DNA from: Owenia fusiformis | Taxonomy: Eukaryota; Annelida; Polychaeta; Sabellida; Oweniidae | Length of the DNA: 64,000 nt | Assembly: GCA_903813345.2 (NCBI GenBank) | Contig: CAIIXF020000010.1 | Span: 21,031,181 to 21,095,180 of the forward strand | Direction of reading: 5' to 3' | Shown here: positions 11,859-24,900 of the stretch, piece after piece | Layout of the letters: each line of letters begins with the position of its first letter | How positions within the stretch are numbered: position 1 is the stretch's first letter | Program-made: the position numbers and the translations under genes | The notes under the pieces: generated by a model | What the model was told of the DNA's origin: nothing | The model's input: only the letters and a program-made list of their open reading frames with translations | Databases searched by the model: none

Positions 11859-14045
11859 GTGTCAGAGGACATGTTTTTGTAAAACGTCCCATAAACACAG
11901 GGACTATTTAGATCCCATCCATCTATGAGTTTGATCCAGGTATCATTAGCTTAATGGGGGACCTAACAATGTAGTCACTCATTTATCTATGATTCTGCTC
12001 TCATATTTCTGGTACTATGGGGTCTGAATAGGACCACTGTACATAGGATAATAAGAAAATTAAATTGACTTGCCTTTCAATTTGGCAATGTATATATTTA
12101 CCATGTTCATTGTTCCTAACCAGAATGGAATATATACTTTATACAGTAAAACCTAGTGTTCCCAATGTAATTAGATTTCTGACATCTAAAAACTCAATAA
12201 TTTTTGAGTTAATACCAATTTTAACTGGTCAGTATCAGTAGAAGGTAACAGCTGTTATCATCTCTTTCAAAATGGTGAATGGTAAATGTTGATTTCGATA
12301 ATATAAGTTTTCATCGAATAAACCAATTGCCTTGGAGATTTGGCTTTAACATTTTGACAACACCAAGCTTGCAAGACAATCTGCAAGGTGATAAATTAAT
12401 GAGTTAGGAACTATTTATCAGATTGCATGGTTGCTGTGTCAACATGGCTACCAAATACTTCTGAATCAATATGTTCATGTTTCTTCAGAATCCAAAATCT
12501 TTGGAATGCAAAATCCTAAATATGTGAACACCTCCTTATACAAATGCTTTTAGCCGTTCCCAGTGGCATAAGGATTAGACAGATTCTGCTGAAGTTTAAT
12601 TGATGAAAACTAAAAAATTGAAATCAACACCTTCCACCGTTTTTATAAAGGTTACCTTCTGCTGGTATTGACCAGTGAATTTTGTTTCTCAAATGTTCCA
12701 AAGCTGTTTAACTTACATCGGTTAGTTCGAATGTAAGTTAAAGAGGGTGATGCTTATGAAATACAGCAATTATAAAATTACATCCTAGACAATGTTGTGA
12801 ATTATGATTCATGAAATTAATTAGACTTTTATGAAATTTCTGTGGTAAACTAGTTTGGTTTAAGGAATTTAATTTACATAACGTTTGAGGAACAGACCTC
12901 TATCATTCAACAGATGTCAGGTTTCAGAATTTCTTGTAGATTGATAGCTAAAAAGTTGTAAAGAAAAATGGTAAATAATGTTATAAATTGAAACATAATG
13001 ATAATGTGGAAAACTGTCATCACAGCAGTGTTTACTTAGAAGTGTACAGATAGATTTTATAGATTACATGTAAGTCCAACTCGGTGTATAAACTTATAAG
13101 CAGACTTCAGAAGAGTCTATAAATAATAGAATTGTAGATATGTAAAGTATGTAGATAACATTGACTTGGAACCAAATATTATCAAAGATGGTTTTACCGA
13201 GTCTTGAAGTGTGGAAAATTAGGTTTAATACCAATAGAAATGCACAATGTCTCTCTCCCTTTCCACATCCCTACCCAGACCTCTATGAAGACAATGGGGG
13301 GGGGGGGGAAGATCACTGTACATATAGAAAACCAATAGCACTAAATGAAAGATGCATTTGCGTCAGTCTTTGTTGAGGCATTATTTGACATTGTAACTGT
13401 ACAGAGTGTAGCAAAGGTTTAATTTTTCCACATCTCAAAACTTGTCATACCTGAGAAAAGTCAATTGCAAGGCGTATCTGATGTATAAAGGCAATTAAGT
13501 CTTGGTCGTGCACCAAGACCCTCTATAGACACTGATTTAAATATGTTTTATTAACAATTGATTATTATGTTTTACTTGTGTTGCCCTTTGGCCTCAGTTT
13601 GCATTCCATATCTTTCAGGTTAGAACATTTTCAATAAAATTAATTTAACAGAGATCTCTATTATTTAAGTATGTGTACATTAAATTATTTATTTTGTAAA
13701 AATTGTTTTATTTTATTATGTTAAAAGCTACACCATTTATGATGTTGCAATTACAAAAAAATACTGAAGAAATGTTAACACTAGATTTTTGTCATTGCAC
13801 ACTAGTATGTTACTATGAATAGTATTATTGTACGGCATTGTGAGGAGGGATGTCTGTTAATAATAACAACTTAGATTTTAAAATTGTCTGTTCGCGACAG
13901 ATATGCTACAGACACGTGTCAATTGCCACTTTGTGGAGTTCAATAGTTGTGTATATATTTCATGTTGCTTAAATATTAATGAAATGTGTTCATTTCTATA
14001 CCTACCTCACTCATAAACACTATTTATATTAATTTATATTTTGTA

Positions 14046-14158
14046 TAACACTAAGTTGATGGCACCATCATACTAGTGTTACATAACACTAAGTTGATGG
14101 CACCATCATACTAGTGTTACATAACACTAAGTTGATGGCACCATCATAGTAGTGTTAC
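14046..14158 (+). repeat. Three tandem 38 bp palindromic units
   Basis: Unit ataacactaagttgatggca followed by ccatcatactagtgttac, three times, nearly identical. Each unit can fold: aacacta pairs with tagtgtt and gatgg with ccatc. It lies inside the probable 3' UTR of the receptor gene, so the transcript would carry three successive hairpins. Confidence 0.85.
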
Positions 14159-14852
14159 ACTACAGGTTTAACTGTATTTTATACACACAAGTGTTCACAT
14201 TGGAAAGGTTCACTTTACGTGCATTAGTTTAAAATTTGTTTCATTAGAAACTAATTGGCAATTTAATTTGGTGGATTTAAAAAAAAAACCATAGCATTGA
14301 ACTTATTATGATTAAGGTAGTTGTTCACTGGTACTTAAAGGTCCCATGGTATAGCATAGGAGAGATGATTTGACAAGACTGTTTAGCTTTAGGATATCAG
14401 CTTTAGGATATAAATCGTAAAACCATATTTTGAAAAATGAGTTATGTACTTATTATGAATACATTACCTTGATGGATTTAATGAATTATTCTCAGTAATG
14501 GCATTTCTAAATTTCATTAAGAGCTAAGAGTGAAAATGTGTTAAATACTGACTCCATAAATAAATTACAGTATAATGAAATGTGTTATCTCAAAGATGAT
14601 GGCAAACTACTTAAACAAAGTATAGTTCATTGTCTTCATTGTTCAAAGTTTCATTTTGGTTGTGCATTGCCCTTCTGTCATTATTTGAGACTGTTTGAAA
14701 AATATAATCTTCATTGATACATACTAGATAAGTTATATGTAAAATATTTCCAGTATATGCACATAAACTGTAGTATGTAGTGTAATATATTGTACATGTT
14801 TAGTGTAAAGTATTGTATATGTATGCATGTTGGTTTTATAATAAAATGCAGC

Positions 14853-14858
14853 AATAAA
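14853..14858 (+). terminator. Candidate polyadenylation signal of the receptor gene
   Basis: aataaa, preceded by another aataaaa at about 14840, followed within 40 bp by gt-rich sequence. It is just upstream of the convergent 3' end of RBM7. Confidence 0.5.
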
Positions 14859-14974
14859 TCTTAATTTTGATATAAAAATTGAACACTGTGTTGTTTAACT
14901 TTTATAATATGCGCATCATACTTTTCAACGATAGCTTCACAAACTACAAATGGAATTGAAATTACAGTACTAGA

Positions 14975-17302
14975 CTTTATTACACAAAATAATCTAATAT
15001 CTATACAGATATGTACATTTTATACAATAAATGAGTGACATTACATACAATATGAGATATAATCACCACTGTTCTCCATTAGTATGACAAGCAACACCTT
15101 CAACTAGGAATCAGAAAAACAAGCACAAGAAATAAGTCTATTAGACTTTACACTGAATCAAATTATCAAACTGCTCTTCACAGCTACTATTGTATGTGAA
15201 ACTTTTGGACTTATGGAAAAGAAAATGATAATTATTTAATTGTCCCATCCAAAGACTTCACAATAATTTGGATTGGCGTTACACATGTTTCACTCTAAAT
15301 ATCACTTTTTAGACATTAACCCATATAATTGGAAGTGTCCTAGTTGATCTAAAAAATTGAAATGATGAGTTTCTCTTCATTAACCTGTTGAATTACAGTG
15401 GCATTTACTCATATTGTGTTAACTAAAATAGCTTATGTACATTGCGCATGTATGCTCTCTGCTCTGTGCATCGAGGGCTTATTAGACGGACCTTAATCCA
15501 TAGTTGTGTAACGCAAGGCTTTGATAGAAGTGGTGTTATACGAGACTATTATGGATGGGTTGTTACACAAAGCTTAATAGAAGGGACACAAGGCCTTATT
15601 GTTACACATCTATTTAGGCCTTGTGTTTCACACCCTCTATTAAGATATTGTGTTAACCCCCTATTCAGGCCTTGTGTTACATCCCTCTATAAATGCTCGA
15701 GTTTCATCCCTCTATTAAGGCCTTGTGTTACACCCCTATTTTTGTGCCTTGTGGTACAATTCTTCTATTAATGCCTACTAACCCCCTCCCCTCTAACCAT
15801 CCACACAGGCAGAGTAGAGAGAAACACTACTGTTTCTACATATTCGTTCCAATTGACTTGACCTGTAATATCCGAGTACACTATTCATGTTTAGATACAA
15901 CAATCAGTACAAATCCAGATTACACATTCAATTACAATATTTTTCAATCTCAACATAAAACACATTCATTCATTCATTATTAATTAAGTAGGTTGAACTA
16001 AAATTAAAATGTATTATTTACAAATACTGTACTTCCAAGTATTTTCATCTGCTATCACTTTGAGCTAATAAAAAAGTATGACATGCCTTCAGTGGACACT
16101 GATATCAGATTTGAAAGAACCCATTCAATTTTTTGTTTTTATAAGAATTGCCTTTGTTCATATACACACTGAGCATGTTACACATAGGTGTCCCTAGTTT
16201 GAAGACACTGCATTTTAGAAACTTTTAATGAGAGAAAATTTTAAGAAATGAAAAGCACGAAATAAAATAGCGCCAACAATTATCCGGAGTACAGTGTACA
16301 GCCTTAGCACAAATTTGGAAATTAACAAGCAGTCCTACTAATTATAATATAATAAAAATAATATTATGATGTGATAAAATATACAAAAAATGTGGTGCTG
16401 TTTAGTTAACATACAAAGGGTGAACTATCCCTACTACATTGTGCATTGTCTAATTATGATGATTATTTAAAATATCATAGTAGCTCATGATTATATTAAG
16501 TTGTTTCACTGTTAAATCCCATCAGTTGTTGATCAATTAATGATTAATCATAATAATAATTAATTATCCCTGCACTATTCTTCCTTTCTCCAACTAGATT
16601 TAGGATGTAGAAGGTGATTAAACATATTCACATGGTACCATCTTGAGCTAATTTGGCACACCCTTTTATTTTGATAAATTGGGCAATTTGAAGTTTGCCA
16701 ATTTACACATTTATACTAAGGTAAATCCCAAGGATTTTTTATTTTCATAAATCTCTGATTCTTAAAAACATTTCTGGCTATAGAGATGATTGCATGGTTT
16801 AAAACCACTGGTGATTCTCTTTTCCATATCTAAATGAAGGTCCATTCAAAGTCGGCTGTTGAATCTTTAAAAGCCAGGTTTAGACTGAGGATTGAGTCAG
16901 GAATTCCTTTAAAGAGTGCCAAATTAACTAAAGTAACAGTAAGCACAGGCCTCGGCCATCTTATTTTAAGCTTACCTACAACGGTTACAAGTTACTATGC
17001 AATCTGGATTTTCACTTACTACAAGATTATCAATGAGGCAGAAATTGTCACTAAAATGGCAATATTGAACAAAGTTCAATTTGCATTCAATATTCCAAAG
17101 CACAAATATTTCTCAAAATCTCATCAATAATATATAATTTATAAACACATCTACAAAACCAGGAAAAACATGAATATCATTCATGCATTGTAAATTGTTT
17201 ACGTCTAAAACTAATGTTATTATATTCATCCAATACAAAGTTGCATAAGACATAGTTGAGACACTTTCTCTGTGTGAGTAACTGAGCCATTTAGAAATGA
17301 AC
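14975..17302 (-). other. Probable 3' UTR of RBM7
   Basis: Between the RBM7 stop codon and the candidate minus-strand aataaa (tttatt at 14976-14981). No coding sequence is supported; the open frames at 15442-15983 and 16834-17130 show no protein-like character. It includes a minisatellite at about 15500-15775. The two genes' transcripts would end about 100 bp apart or overlap slightly. Confidence 0.45.
15500..15775. repeat. Minisatellite of about 27 bp (ggccttgtgttacacccctc)
   Basis: About nine degenerate units with the words aggccttgtgttacac and ccctctattaa. The first two units lie in the opposite orientation (tgttacacaaagcttaatag), so the array contains an inversion. Located in the probable 3' UTR of RBM7. 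Confidence 0.75.
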
Positions 17303-20300
17303 TCAGTGTCTATAACTCTGTTGTTGCCATGGTTGCAGTGGAGGCTGTTGTTGGCCAAATTGCCGTTGTTGCCATGGCTGTTGTTGTGCTGTGTTATACC
17401 CACCCCTAGACATCATTTGCTGCTGCTGAACTTGATGCATCGCTAACATTGCATTCTGCTGGGCCAAAACACGTTCGCGTTGTTGATCAATATCTGATCT
17501 AACAAGGGATTCCTGAGGGGGTTGGTCAAACCTACTGGCTCTATCAGTAGACTGTATGTACATAGTATCACTACCCTGCCTTTTGTGATTCCTATTTGTT
17601 CGGGACTGTTCATATGGACCGTTGCGATCATCACTTTCTCTTCGACTGTTCCGGCTATTTCTATCAGGTCCATTTCTGTAATCACGATCTGTATCACGAC
17701 TACTGCGACGACTATCTCTTCTATTGTGGCGGTTATCTCTATCTGATTGTCGATCATCGTAATCATGTCGATACTCAGGTGTGTTATTGCCACTGTTTGT
17801 TGGACTATTATTGCTATAGCCCTGGTTAGCATTCTGGGCCTGTGCCATATTGGGCCATGTGCTAGATTTAGGGAGGCCTGGTTGGGGTGGCATCATCTGA
17901 CCATGCGGCGCCATACCAGGACCATTGGAACCCCTGGAATATTGAACAAATTTGAGAATATACTGATGGTGTAATATGAAAAATATTTAACAATGTAGGG
18001 GATATAATGACCGATGTAGAGGATAAATAAGGATAAAGTACTCAGAAGTTTACAACATAGGGGTTAACCCTGAGTAACATGAAGATCCTGAGGAATAGGT
18101 CTATATACAAAATTGTTATTATTAATTGGAAGACCCCCTTTTGGGGATATTATCCACGAATAGGAATTAATAAAATGAATTGATTCAAGTCATCCACCCT
18201 ACCCCCCTCTGTAGCCTGTCTGTCCCTATGGTAAGAATTTTAAAAATAGGAATTACTTTAATTTAACTGCAATAGTTCTATACATGTTGTGGTGTATATG
18301 TTGTGGTGTTCCCAAAAATATGTACACTGTATAACATTGCCACATACTTGACACATTGAACAAGGTTAAAGATGTATTGAAAAGGGAGGAATAGTCTATC
18401 ACCATCAAATTCTACACTTTAGATGAATTAAAAAGAAACAAGTAAAAAGTATGGACATTTTTGCAAGTCCTTAATGGGGATGGAACAGTTGCCTAAAAAT
18501 GTCCAGTGCTGTGACACTTGGCTTTTGTTTCGGAACTTGAAGCATGATGCAGCAGTTTCAAAATAAAAGAGGATATCAATTTCAGTATTTAATCAGATCA
18601 TAAGCAAGCTATTCTGTCCAAAAATCATTTAAACCATGGGCTTTCTCTTGGAAGATCCAACTTCAAACTGATTATTTTTGAGTATTATAATATGTATATG
18701 TTCTAAGTTTTCAAAAAGTATTAAGTTATTATTAATGTTAATCTTATCAGAAATTATTGTTCTATGACCTTAATCAATTATGTTCCATTCCAAAAATTTC
18801 CGTACCAAGTTTTTTACTCTGCCCAATTTTTAGTCATTAATAATAAGCTTTTGATGATTGAAAGTTGCTTACCTATTTGGTGCTACATCGCTACCTCGGG
18901 GTTTAATCCTGAGATTTTTTCCAAACATTCTGATTCCATTTAACATTTCAATGGCATATGGCACAGAAACTTCATACTTGAAAGTGATGAACCCAAACTG
19001 CTTTTGTTTCTGTGTGACTTTATCCTTGGGTATGTGTATTCTATCTAATGGTCCCATCTATATAAAGTAAAAAATAATTTGAGGATACTAAATATCAACT
19101 TGTAAAGAAAAGTTGAGGCTAAAGTAGATAAATTATTTTTAAGATTTTTTGTAGAAGGATGAGATGACCAAGACTATTTATTAATAAATAAATAAATAAA
19201 AATAAATAAATAATTTTATGAATTATGTAAAATCAGAGAAAATGATTTGGGTTTCCCTGACCATAGGGCATTGGCGATGAACAAGACTTATTCACACCAT
19301 AAATCACTATTATAGAAACCAGTATAGTACCTGTAGCTTGTTTCTGTACCATTCTTGTTCAGGCACTAATGCAAATTATTCTCTAGAGTTTAAAGTATAC
19401 AGGGTCACCAACGAAAAATATTACTTTTTCAAAGGAATCTTCATGAATTTGTATGTAGATAGCGTGCAATTCAAGAAACAATTTGCACATGTTCTTGCAT
19501 AGCATCAATGACTTTCAGCTTTAGAGGCATCATGTTTTCCCTGAAGGCACGCTTAAATGACACCAGACCACTCAAAAATGTTTAGTTTAAGAATTCTGTT
19601 TTCTTATAATTTACCTAGCAAGTCAATTCGTCATCATATTTGACAAAATCATTTTAAAAAATGGGTAGATAGGTCATGACTAGACTATATCCTCTAGTCT
19701 GAAATTTTTTTGAAATTTGGAATGAAAATATTCAGACTATAGCCCACATATGTTAAAATATGGGATTGAAAATTATTTGTTTATATAGGAAGTGGCATTC
19801 AAAATGGCCAATTGGGCAAATTAATTTGCATATTTGTTACTTCTCCTAGCTTTATTTCCATTTGACAGTATGCTGTGTTACTTTTTATACCATTTAATTG
19901 TACCTTACTACTTAATTGAATTGTTATAATGCTTATTTTTTGGAAGTGAAGTTTCCTAAAATTTATTATTGTGTGCAGGGAATTTCCTGTTTTTTCCCAC
20001 AGGAGAGACATAATGATGAATAGACTGAATTCTCAGGAAATTCAGTCTATTGGATATAGACTAGGTCATGACAAGACTTGCAACTTCCCACATTTCATGC
20101 ATTGTTTCAAGTATTGCATTGGGTTTTAAAATTGGAGAAAAAATGTTCCTGTACACATTCCAAGAAAAATCTTATTTTGTACCTTTCATGTATGATTTAA
20201 TGAAATAACTAAAAACTAAAAAGTTCATAAATAAGTGCTCATTTCAAGTTGAGTATTGAAGAAAATCATATACCAATCAAGTTTATAAATAAAATTTGTG

Positions 20301-21662
20301 CATGCATTCATATTTATAAACAAACCAATCTGAGATAACCCAATATCAGTCAGAGAAATCTGACGATCTACAGAAACTCGCTTCAAAAAAATCAAAAGTG
20401 CCCTGCCCTATCTAAGATTTTCAGTATAGATAAAGTCTTTTGTGATCTTTCGAATGCGTTAAGGTCTCATGGAAGTTAACAGGAAGTGACAAAACAAAAA
20501 ATGACAAAGCCATGCTGGATTTTGAAAATTTTTTGAACCAAGATAACAGAGTTCTGTTTGGACCTCCAGTCAGTTTAACTAGTTCCACATATCATTTACA
20601 TGACCAGGAACACAGTTGAAATGGTCAGAATGACCATAAACATGATAGAATAACCTTTTCAGCCCTCTGAAAATGTGACTAAAAAATAGCTAAGAGTAGG
20701 TGCTCAGGAAAGGTCACTGAACAGAATCTTTTGACTTTTTCAGAAAATGTGCCCAATATATTGCTCTAAATTATACAATTCAAAAAAATTTGATATCATT
20801 CTTAGAAAAAGAAAAAATTGAAAAAAACTGAATTGAAAATCGATCTATTTTCCTTTTTACTACAGCCATTATTGTTTCAGACGATTTTTTAAAATTTCAA
20901 AGATTGTGTCATTTAGAGCAATATATTGGACACATATTCTGAAAAAATCAAAAGATTCTGTTCATTGACCTTTCCTGAGCACCTACTTTTAGCTATTTTT
21001 CAGTCACATTTTCAGAGGGCTAAAAAGGTTATTTTATCATGTTTATGGTCATTCTGACCCTTTCAATTGTGTTCCTGGTCATGTAAATGATATTTGGAAC
21101 TAGTTAAACTGACTGGAGGTCCAAACAGAACTCTGTTATCTTGGTTCAAAAAATTTTCAAAATCCAGCATGGCTTTGTCATTTTTTGTTTTGTCATTTCC
21201 TGTTAACTTCCATGAGACCTTAAGTCTCTATTTTGAAAGACAATCGTATCAACTTGAACAAAAGTTGAGTTTTGAAGAAAAATTGGCAAAAAAATTTTCA
21301 TGCGCAGAAGACCCATTTTCGTAATACTGTAACCTCCTTCAAATATAGATCTATCACAAGCAGAAGAGATATCTCAAAAATTGTGCTAAATATTTCCACT
21401 CTAACCTTTAATTGTCCAATTAGTATTGAATATATTGTAGATTAATAAGAAAATGGAAAAGTCCATATTATATCCTGAAAACATAACAAAGAATTATAAA
21501 TAACCAAATCAGTTTGTGGTAAGCTTTTTTAGTGGGCGATAATATGTTATTTATAAATTCTACCTGTAAAAACAACTCATATAGTAGCTCTTCGGTCACA
21601 TTTTCGTCGAGATTACCGCAGTACAGAGTCCTTTCTTTCTCATCATCCATATTTACAACCAT
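17303..21662 (-). CDS. RBM7: RNA-binding protein 7 (NEXT complex subunit)
   Basis: Three coding exons on the minus strand: 21662-21564, 19057-18873 and 17933-17303, with consensus splice sites and matching phases (0 and 2), giving 304 residues. RBM7 is the RNA-binding adaptor of the nuclear exosome targeting complex with the MTR4 helicase and ZCCHC8 (known for the family). The single RRM spans residues about 11-88: RNP2-like LYCGNL (13-18) and RNP1-like KQFGFITF (52-59), followed by the family signature EVSVPYAIEMLNGIRMFG. The start MVVNMDDEKERTLYCGNL places the RRM almost at the N-terminus, as in human RBM7 and RBM11. The C-terminal 210 residues (exon 3) are disordered: Asn/Arg/Asp/Ser-rich with RDSRRSSRD-like runs, then Gln-rich to the end. 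The protein is a little longer than the human one (about 266). RBM11-like origin cannot be excluded but a single invertebrate orthologue is expected. Confidence 0.95.
19672..20072. mobile_element. Mutator-like MITE with 9 bp target-site duplication, copy 1
   Basis: Element about 19681-20063 with inverted ends tagactatatcc and ggatatagacta. The 9 bp ggtcatgac is present directly on both sides (19672-19680 and 20064-20072). A second copy in opposite orientation lies at 38545-38942. No transposase. It sits in intron 2-3 sequence of RBM7. Confidence 0.85.
20459..21223. mobile_element. piggyBac-like long-hairpin MITE flanked by TTAA
   Basis: Inverted arms of about 350 bp: the left arm starts TTAA ggtctcatggaagttaac at 20459 and the right arm ends gttaacttccatgagacc TTAA at 21220-21223. 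TTAA at both ends is the piggyBac-type target site. The arms are about 95% alike by eye. The open frame at 21094-21324 is a by-product. A truncated copy lies at about 40335-40802. Located in RBM7 intron 1, so the primary transcript would form a long hairpin. Confidence 0.85.
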
Positions 21663-21938
21663 AATATACTACAGGAATAGAAATAAAGCGATTTTACTAA
21701 AATAAAAAAAGAATGGATTTAAACCGGAAATGCTTTTTAAAACTTACGGACTGAAGTATAGAGCTTTCATCAATATTTCATTTTTAAAGAATTATAATTA
21801 ATTCACAGTATATGGGAGGACTTCCAATATTATATTCTATTCATCATCATCATCACTTATGATTCTACAAAATTTTTATCAACTTTTCATTTTATGACAA
21901 GATGAGTCACCACAAATTTCCCAAACTTTCAAATTCTG
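21663..21938. promoter_or_regulatory. Bidirectional promoter region of RBM7 and REXO2
   Basis: Only 276 bp separate the two divergent start codons, so both transcripts must start here or in each other's leaders. Visible motifs: accggaaatg (ETS-like core ccggaa at 21724-21729) and tgagtca (AP-1-like) at 21903-21909. No convincing TATA box is placed for either gene, and the DNA is AT-rich rather than CpG-rich. The role is inferred from arrangement. Confidence 0.7.
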
Positions 21939-24900
21939 ATGTTTGCTCTTTTGCGTAAATTTTTTCCTAAACCCGAAGCACTACAAGCCTACAGCTCTAC
22001 AATGAGTGATGTAACAAAAAAAGATGGCCGAAGTACCCCTTCAGACAAGGACAGACTCGTTTGGGTGGACTGTGAGGTAATATATTTGAGAAGACGGAAC
22101 ATTTTATTTTCACTTTCGTTTTGATGTTCAAGAAAAAGAAGAACAGACTGTTGGATGGAACACTTTTTTATTCAAATGTAAACAATAAGAGAATATCAGA
22201 CAATCTCACATTCAAAAACTCGAAACCTTTGCAGTAATATTAATTTGAATATGACTGCATTTACTATTCAAGCCTTTCCATAAACGGTAAACAAAGTCAA
22301 CAGAATTTTTTTCCATGGATAGATCTACAAATTAAAATCAATTAAAATACCTTACCTGGCCTGTACTAAGTGTCACATTCACAGGCCTGTCAACTGTCCC
22401 GCAATTTGCGTATTTGTCACGCATTTGCTGAAGAATTTGAAGTCATCAAAGTTTGGCAAAGGTGCTCAAACTTTGGCCAAAGGTGTTTAAAAGTTGGACA
22501 AAGGTGTTCAAAATTTGGACAAAAGTGTTCAGATTTGGACTTAGGTGTCCAACATTTGTAAGTCACTCATATTAGGTGGTCCCAAGTTGACAGCCCTGCA
22601 TTCAGTGCACCAGAAGTAGAAAATGAAGTGACAATTTTGCAAAATTTTGATGAGTTTTCACGTTCGAATTGTAATAAAGACCTTAGATCAGGTATTACAT
22701 GTATATTGAGTTATCTTACTGTACTTCTTGTTTGTTTGTTTATATTCATCTGTACTAGGTGCTTTGATGCCACCTTTGTTTAGTCTCTGGTGCTTGTTTT
22801 TCACATTGTGCTGCCACTTGTAAGTTTTACACTTATGATTTGTAGAAGTCTTTTTTTTTTAAATTATACTTAAAATCCTTATCTATCTATCTCTAGTTGA
22901 ACTAACGTATGTGTTTTTAGATTTTAAAATCTTTTGCTTTTTATGATAAAAGCTCTGAATAAATCGTTCAGTTTCCTGTTGATTTTGTTGGGAAGTTTTT
23001 GATTTTCTCCAGCTTTCTTCTAGGCACAAAAGCTTTCGAACAGAAAACGTTTGTGCCTAGCTCATCTTAAAAGAAACGGCTGGCATGTATTGTTAAATCA
23101 TCAATAGAGATACATGTAGGATCCTTATTTCAACAAAGTAACATATATGTAATTTGAAGAATGTACTTCACCACCAACTGATATTCGATCAACGCAAAGT
23201 GAACAAACAACTTAATAATCAGCCTTACTTATAGTAAATAATTTGATTTCCTCCAACCAGATGTATTTGTCACTCTCATCCTGAGGACGTCAAACATTAT
23301 TTCTAGAATTACTATAGCCTATGCCTTTGATTTTTGCAGATGACTGGACTAGATATTGATACCTGTCATCTCATAGAAATGGCCTGCATTGTGACCGATG
23401 GAAACCTTCAAACAATTGCTGAGGTGAGGATATATTTCTTGCAGTCTGCTCAAGTACAATAACTATTTTGATATATTACTTTCTGTTCTCTATGGATAGT
23501 CAAGTTAAATAGGCAAGATCACCCAAAACAGATGAAAAACAGATAAAAGATGATTGCATTAACATACCTGTGTACAATGGTACATGTATTTGCCACCTTT
23601 ACCACAGAAGATTTACCTATGTTCAAAAGTGAGAAAATAGAAGACATCAAAGTCGGAAAAATATTTTTTTATTTTGTTTATCCTGTAAATTTTGGGGAAA
23701 TAGGCCACTAAAAAAATTTCCTCCCCAGGAAAATTTGAAATATAAAAGTCCAATGATTAAAGCTTACAGCAGCCATGTATTGATTGCACATAGAACTTAG
23801 CATCACATGTATGTTATGATGATAGTATTTAATAGTACTGTATGATATATTGATGTTGCAGGGTCCAAACATCATTATCCACCAGTCTGATGAGATCTTA
23901 AATTCGATGAATGAATGGTGCATTGAACAACATGGACAGGTGAGATATTTGAATTAGGTTTTAAAAAAAATTCTGACAACAGGTAAAACTAATGAAAACA
24001 ACTTATCATGATGGAAACACGTGCAAAACAATATATAGGTGAATTTGCAATAAAACAATTGAAGAAAATGGCATGTTGCCTATTGGTAATAGAACACCTG
24101 TTAAGCATCTTTTTGGGGCGATATTAATACTGTAACAATGATTGACTAAAACTTTTCAACAACATGCTATTTTACACCATGGTTATTCAATCCTGTGTTA
24201 ATGTTGATGTGAAAAGGTCAGTTCTTCCCATTGCGCGTGTGTTAAAACACGAATATACCATGAGCACATGCTTTGAGGATCCGCGTTGTTTGAACCTACC
24301 GCCGAGCACACTTATACATTAAGACCCGTTACACAGTCATGATACCGCCGAGCAAGCTCATTGCATCATCGGGTCTGCTTTACCCCCGTGCATTGGGCCT
24401 TGAATCACAACATTCTCATATATCACACTTTAATATTTTTTCAGTCTGGTCTAACCCAAGCTGTGAGGGACAGTAAAATATCTCTCCAACAAGCAGAGAT
24501 GGAGATGCTTTCATTCATACGTCAGCATGTTCCTGAAGGCAAATGTCCACTGGCTGGGAACTCCATTCATGCTGATAAAAAATTCCTTGATAAATATATG
24601 CCACAATTCATCAATCATCTTCACTATCGAATTATAGATGTCAGCACCATTAAAGAACTCTGTAGGTAAGTTGGCAATGTTGTTTATGGCTATGCAGCCT
24701 CGCAGGCAGACTGCAGTGAGCACTATTCTTATGCCCCAGTCATATTTGATCTATGGCAACTGTATGCCGGCTGCAGCTTCCCAAAATTGAGAGAAATATG
24801 CATCACAAAACAGGGATGTGTACTATTATATGTACATTTTCTATATAGATTTTGTGAGGCTACATCAGCCGTACTGCCACCATTCAGTAAATGTGACTGA

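Larger units (their letters stand above)
11859..14875 (+). other. Probable 3' UTR of the receptor gene
   Basis: No open frame of note after the stop at 11856-11858. The first strong context for polyadenylation is aataaa at 14853-14858 followed by t-rich and tgtgttgttt sequence, giving a 3' UTR of about 3 kb. This is inference; an earlier aataaa lies near 13633. The stretch includes a run of ten or more G at 13298 and a hairpin-forming triple repeat at 14046-14158. Confidence 0.5.

Noticed and set aside
17443-17974. Several frames on both strands over RBM7 exon 3
   Set aside because: Shadows caused by the low-complexity coding sequence.
21094-21324. 76-codon frame
   Set aside because: Lies over the right arm and end of the TTAA-flanked element.
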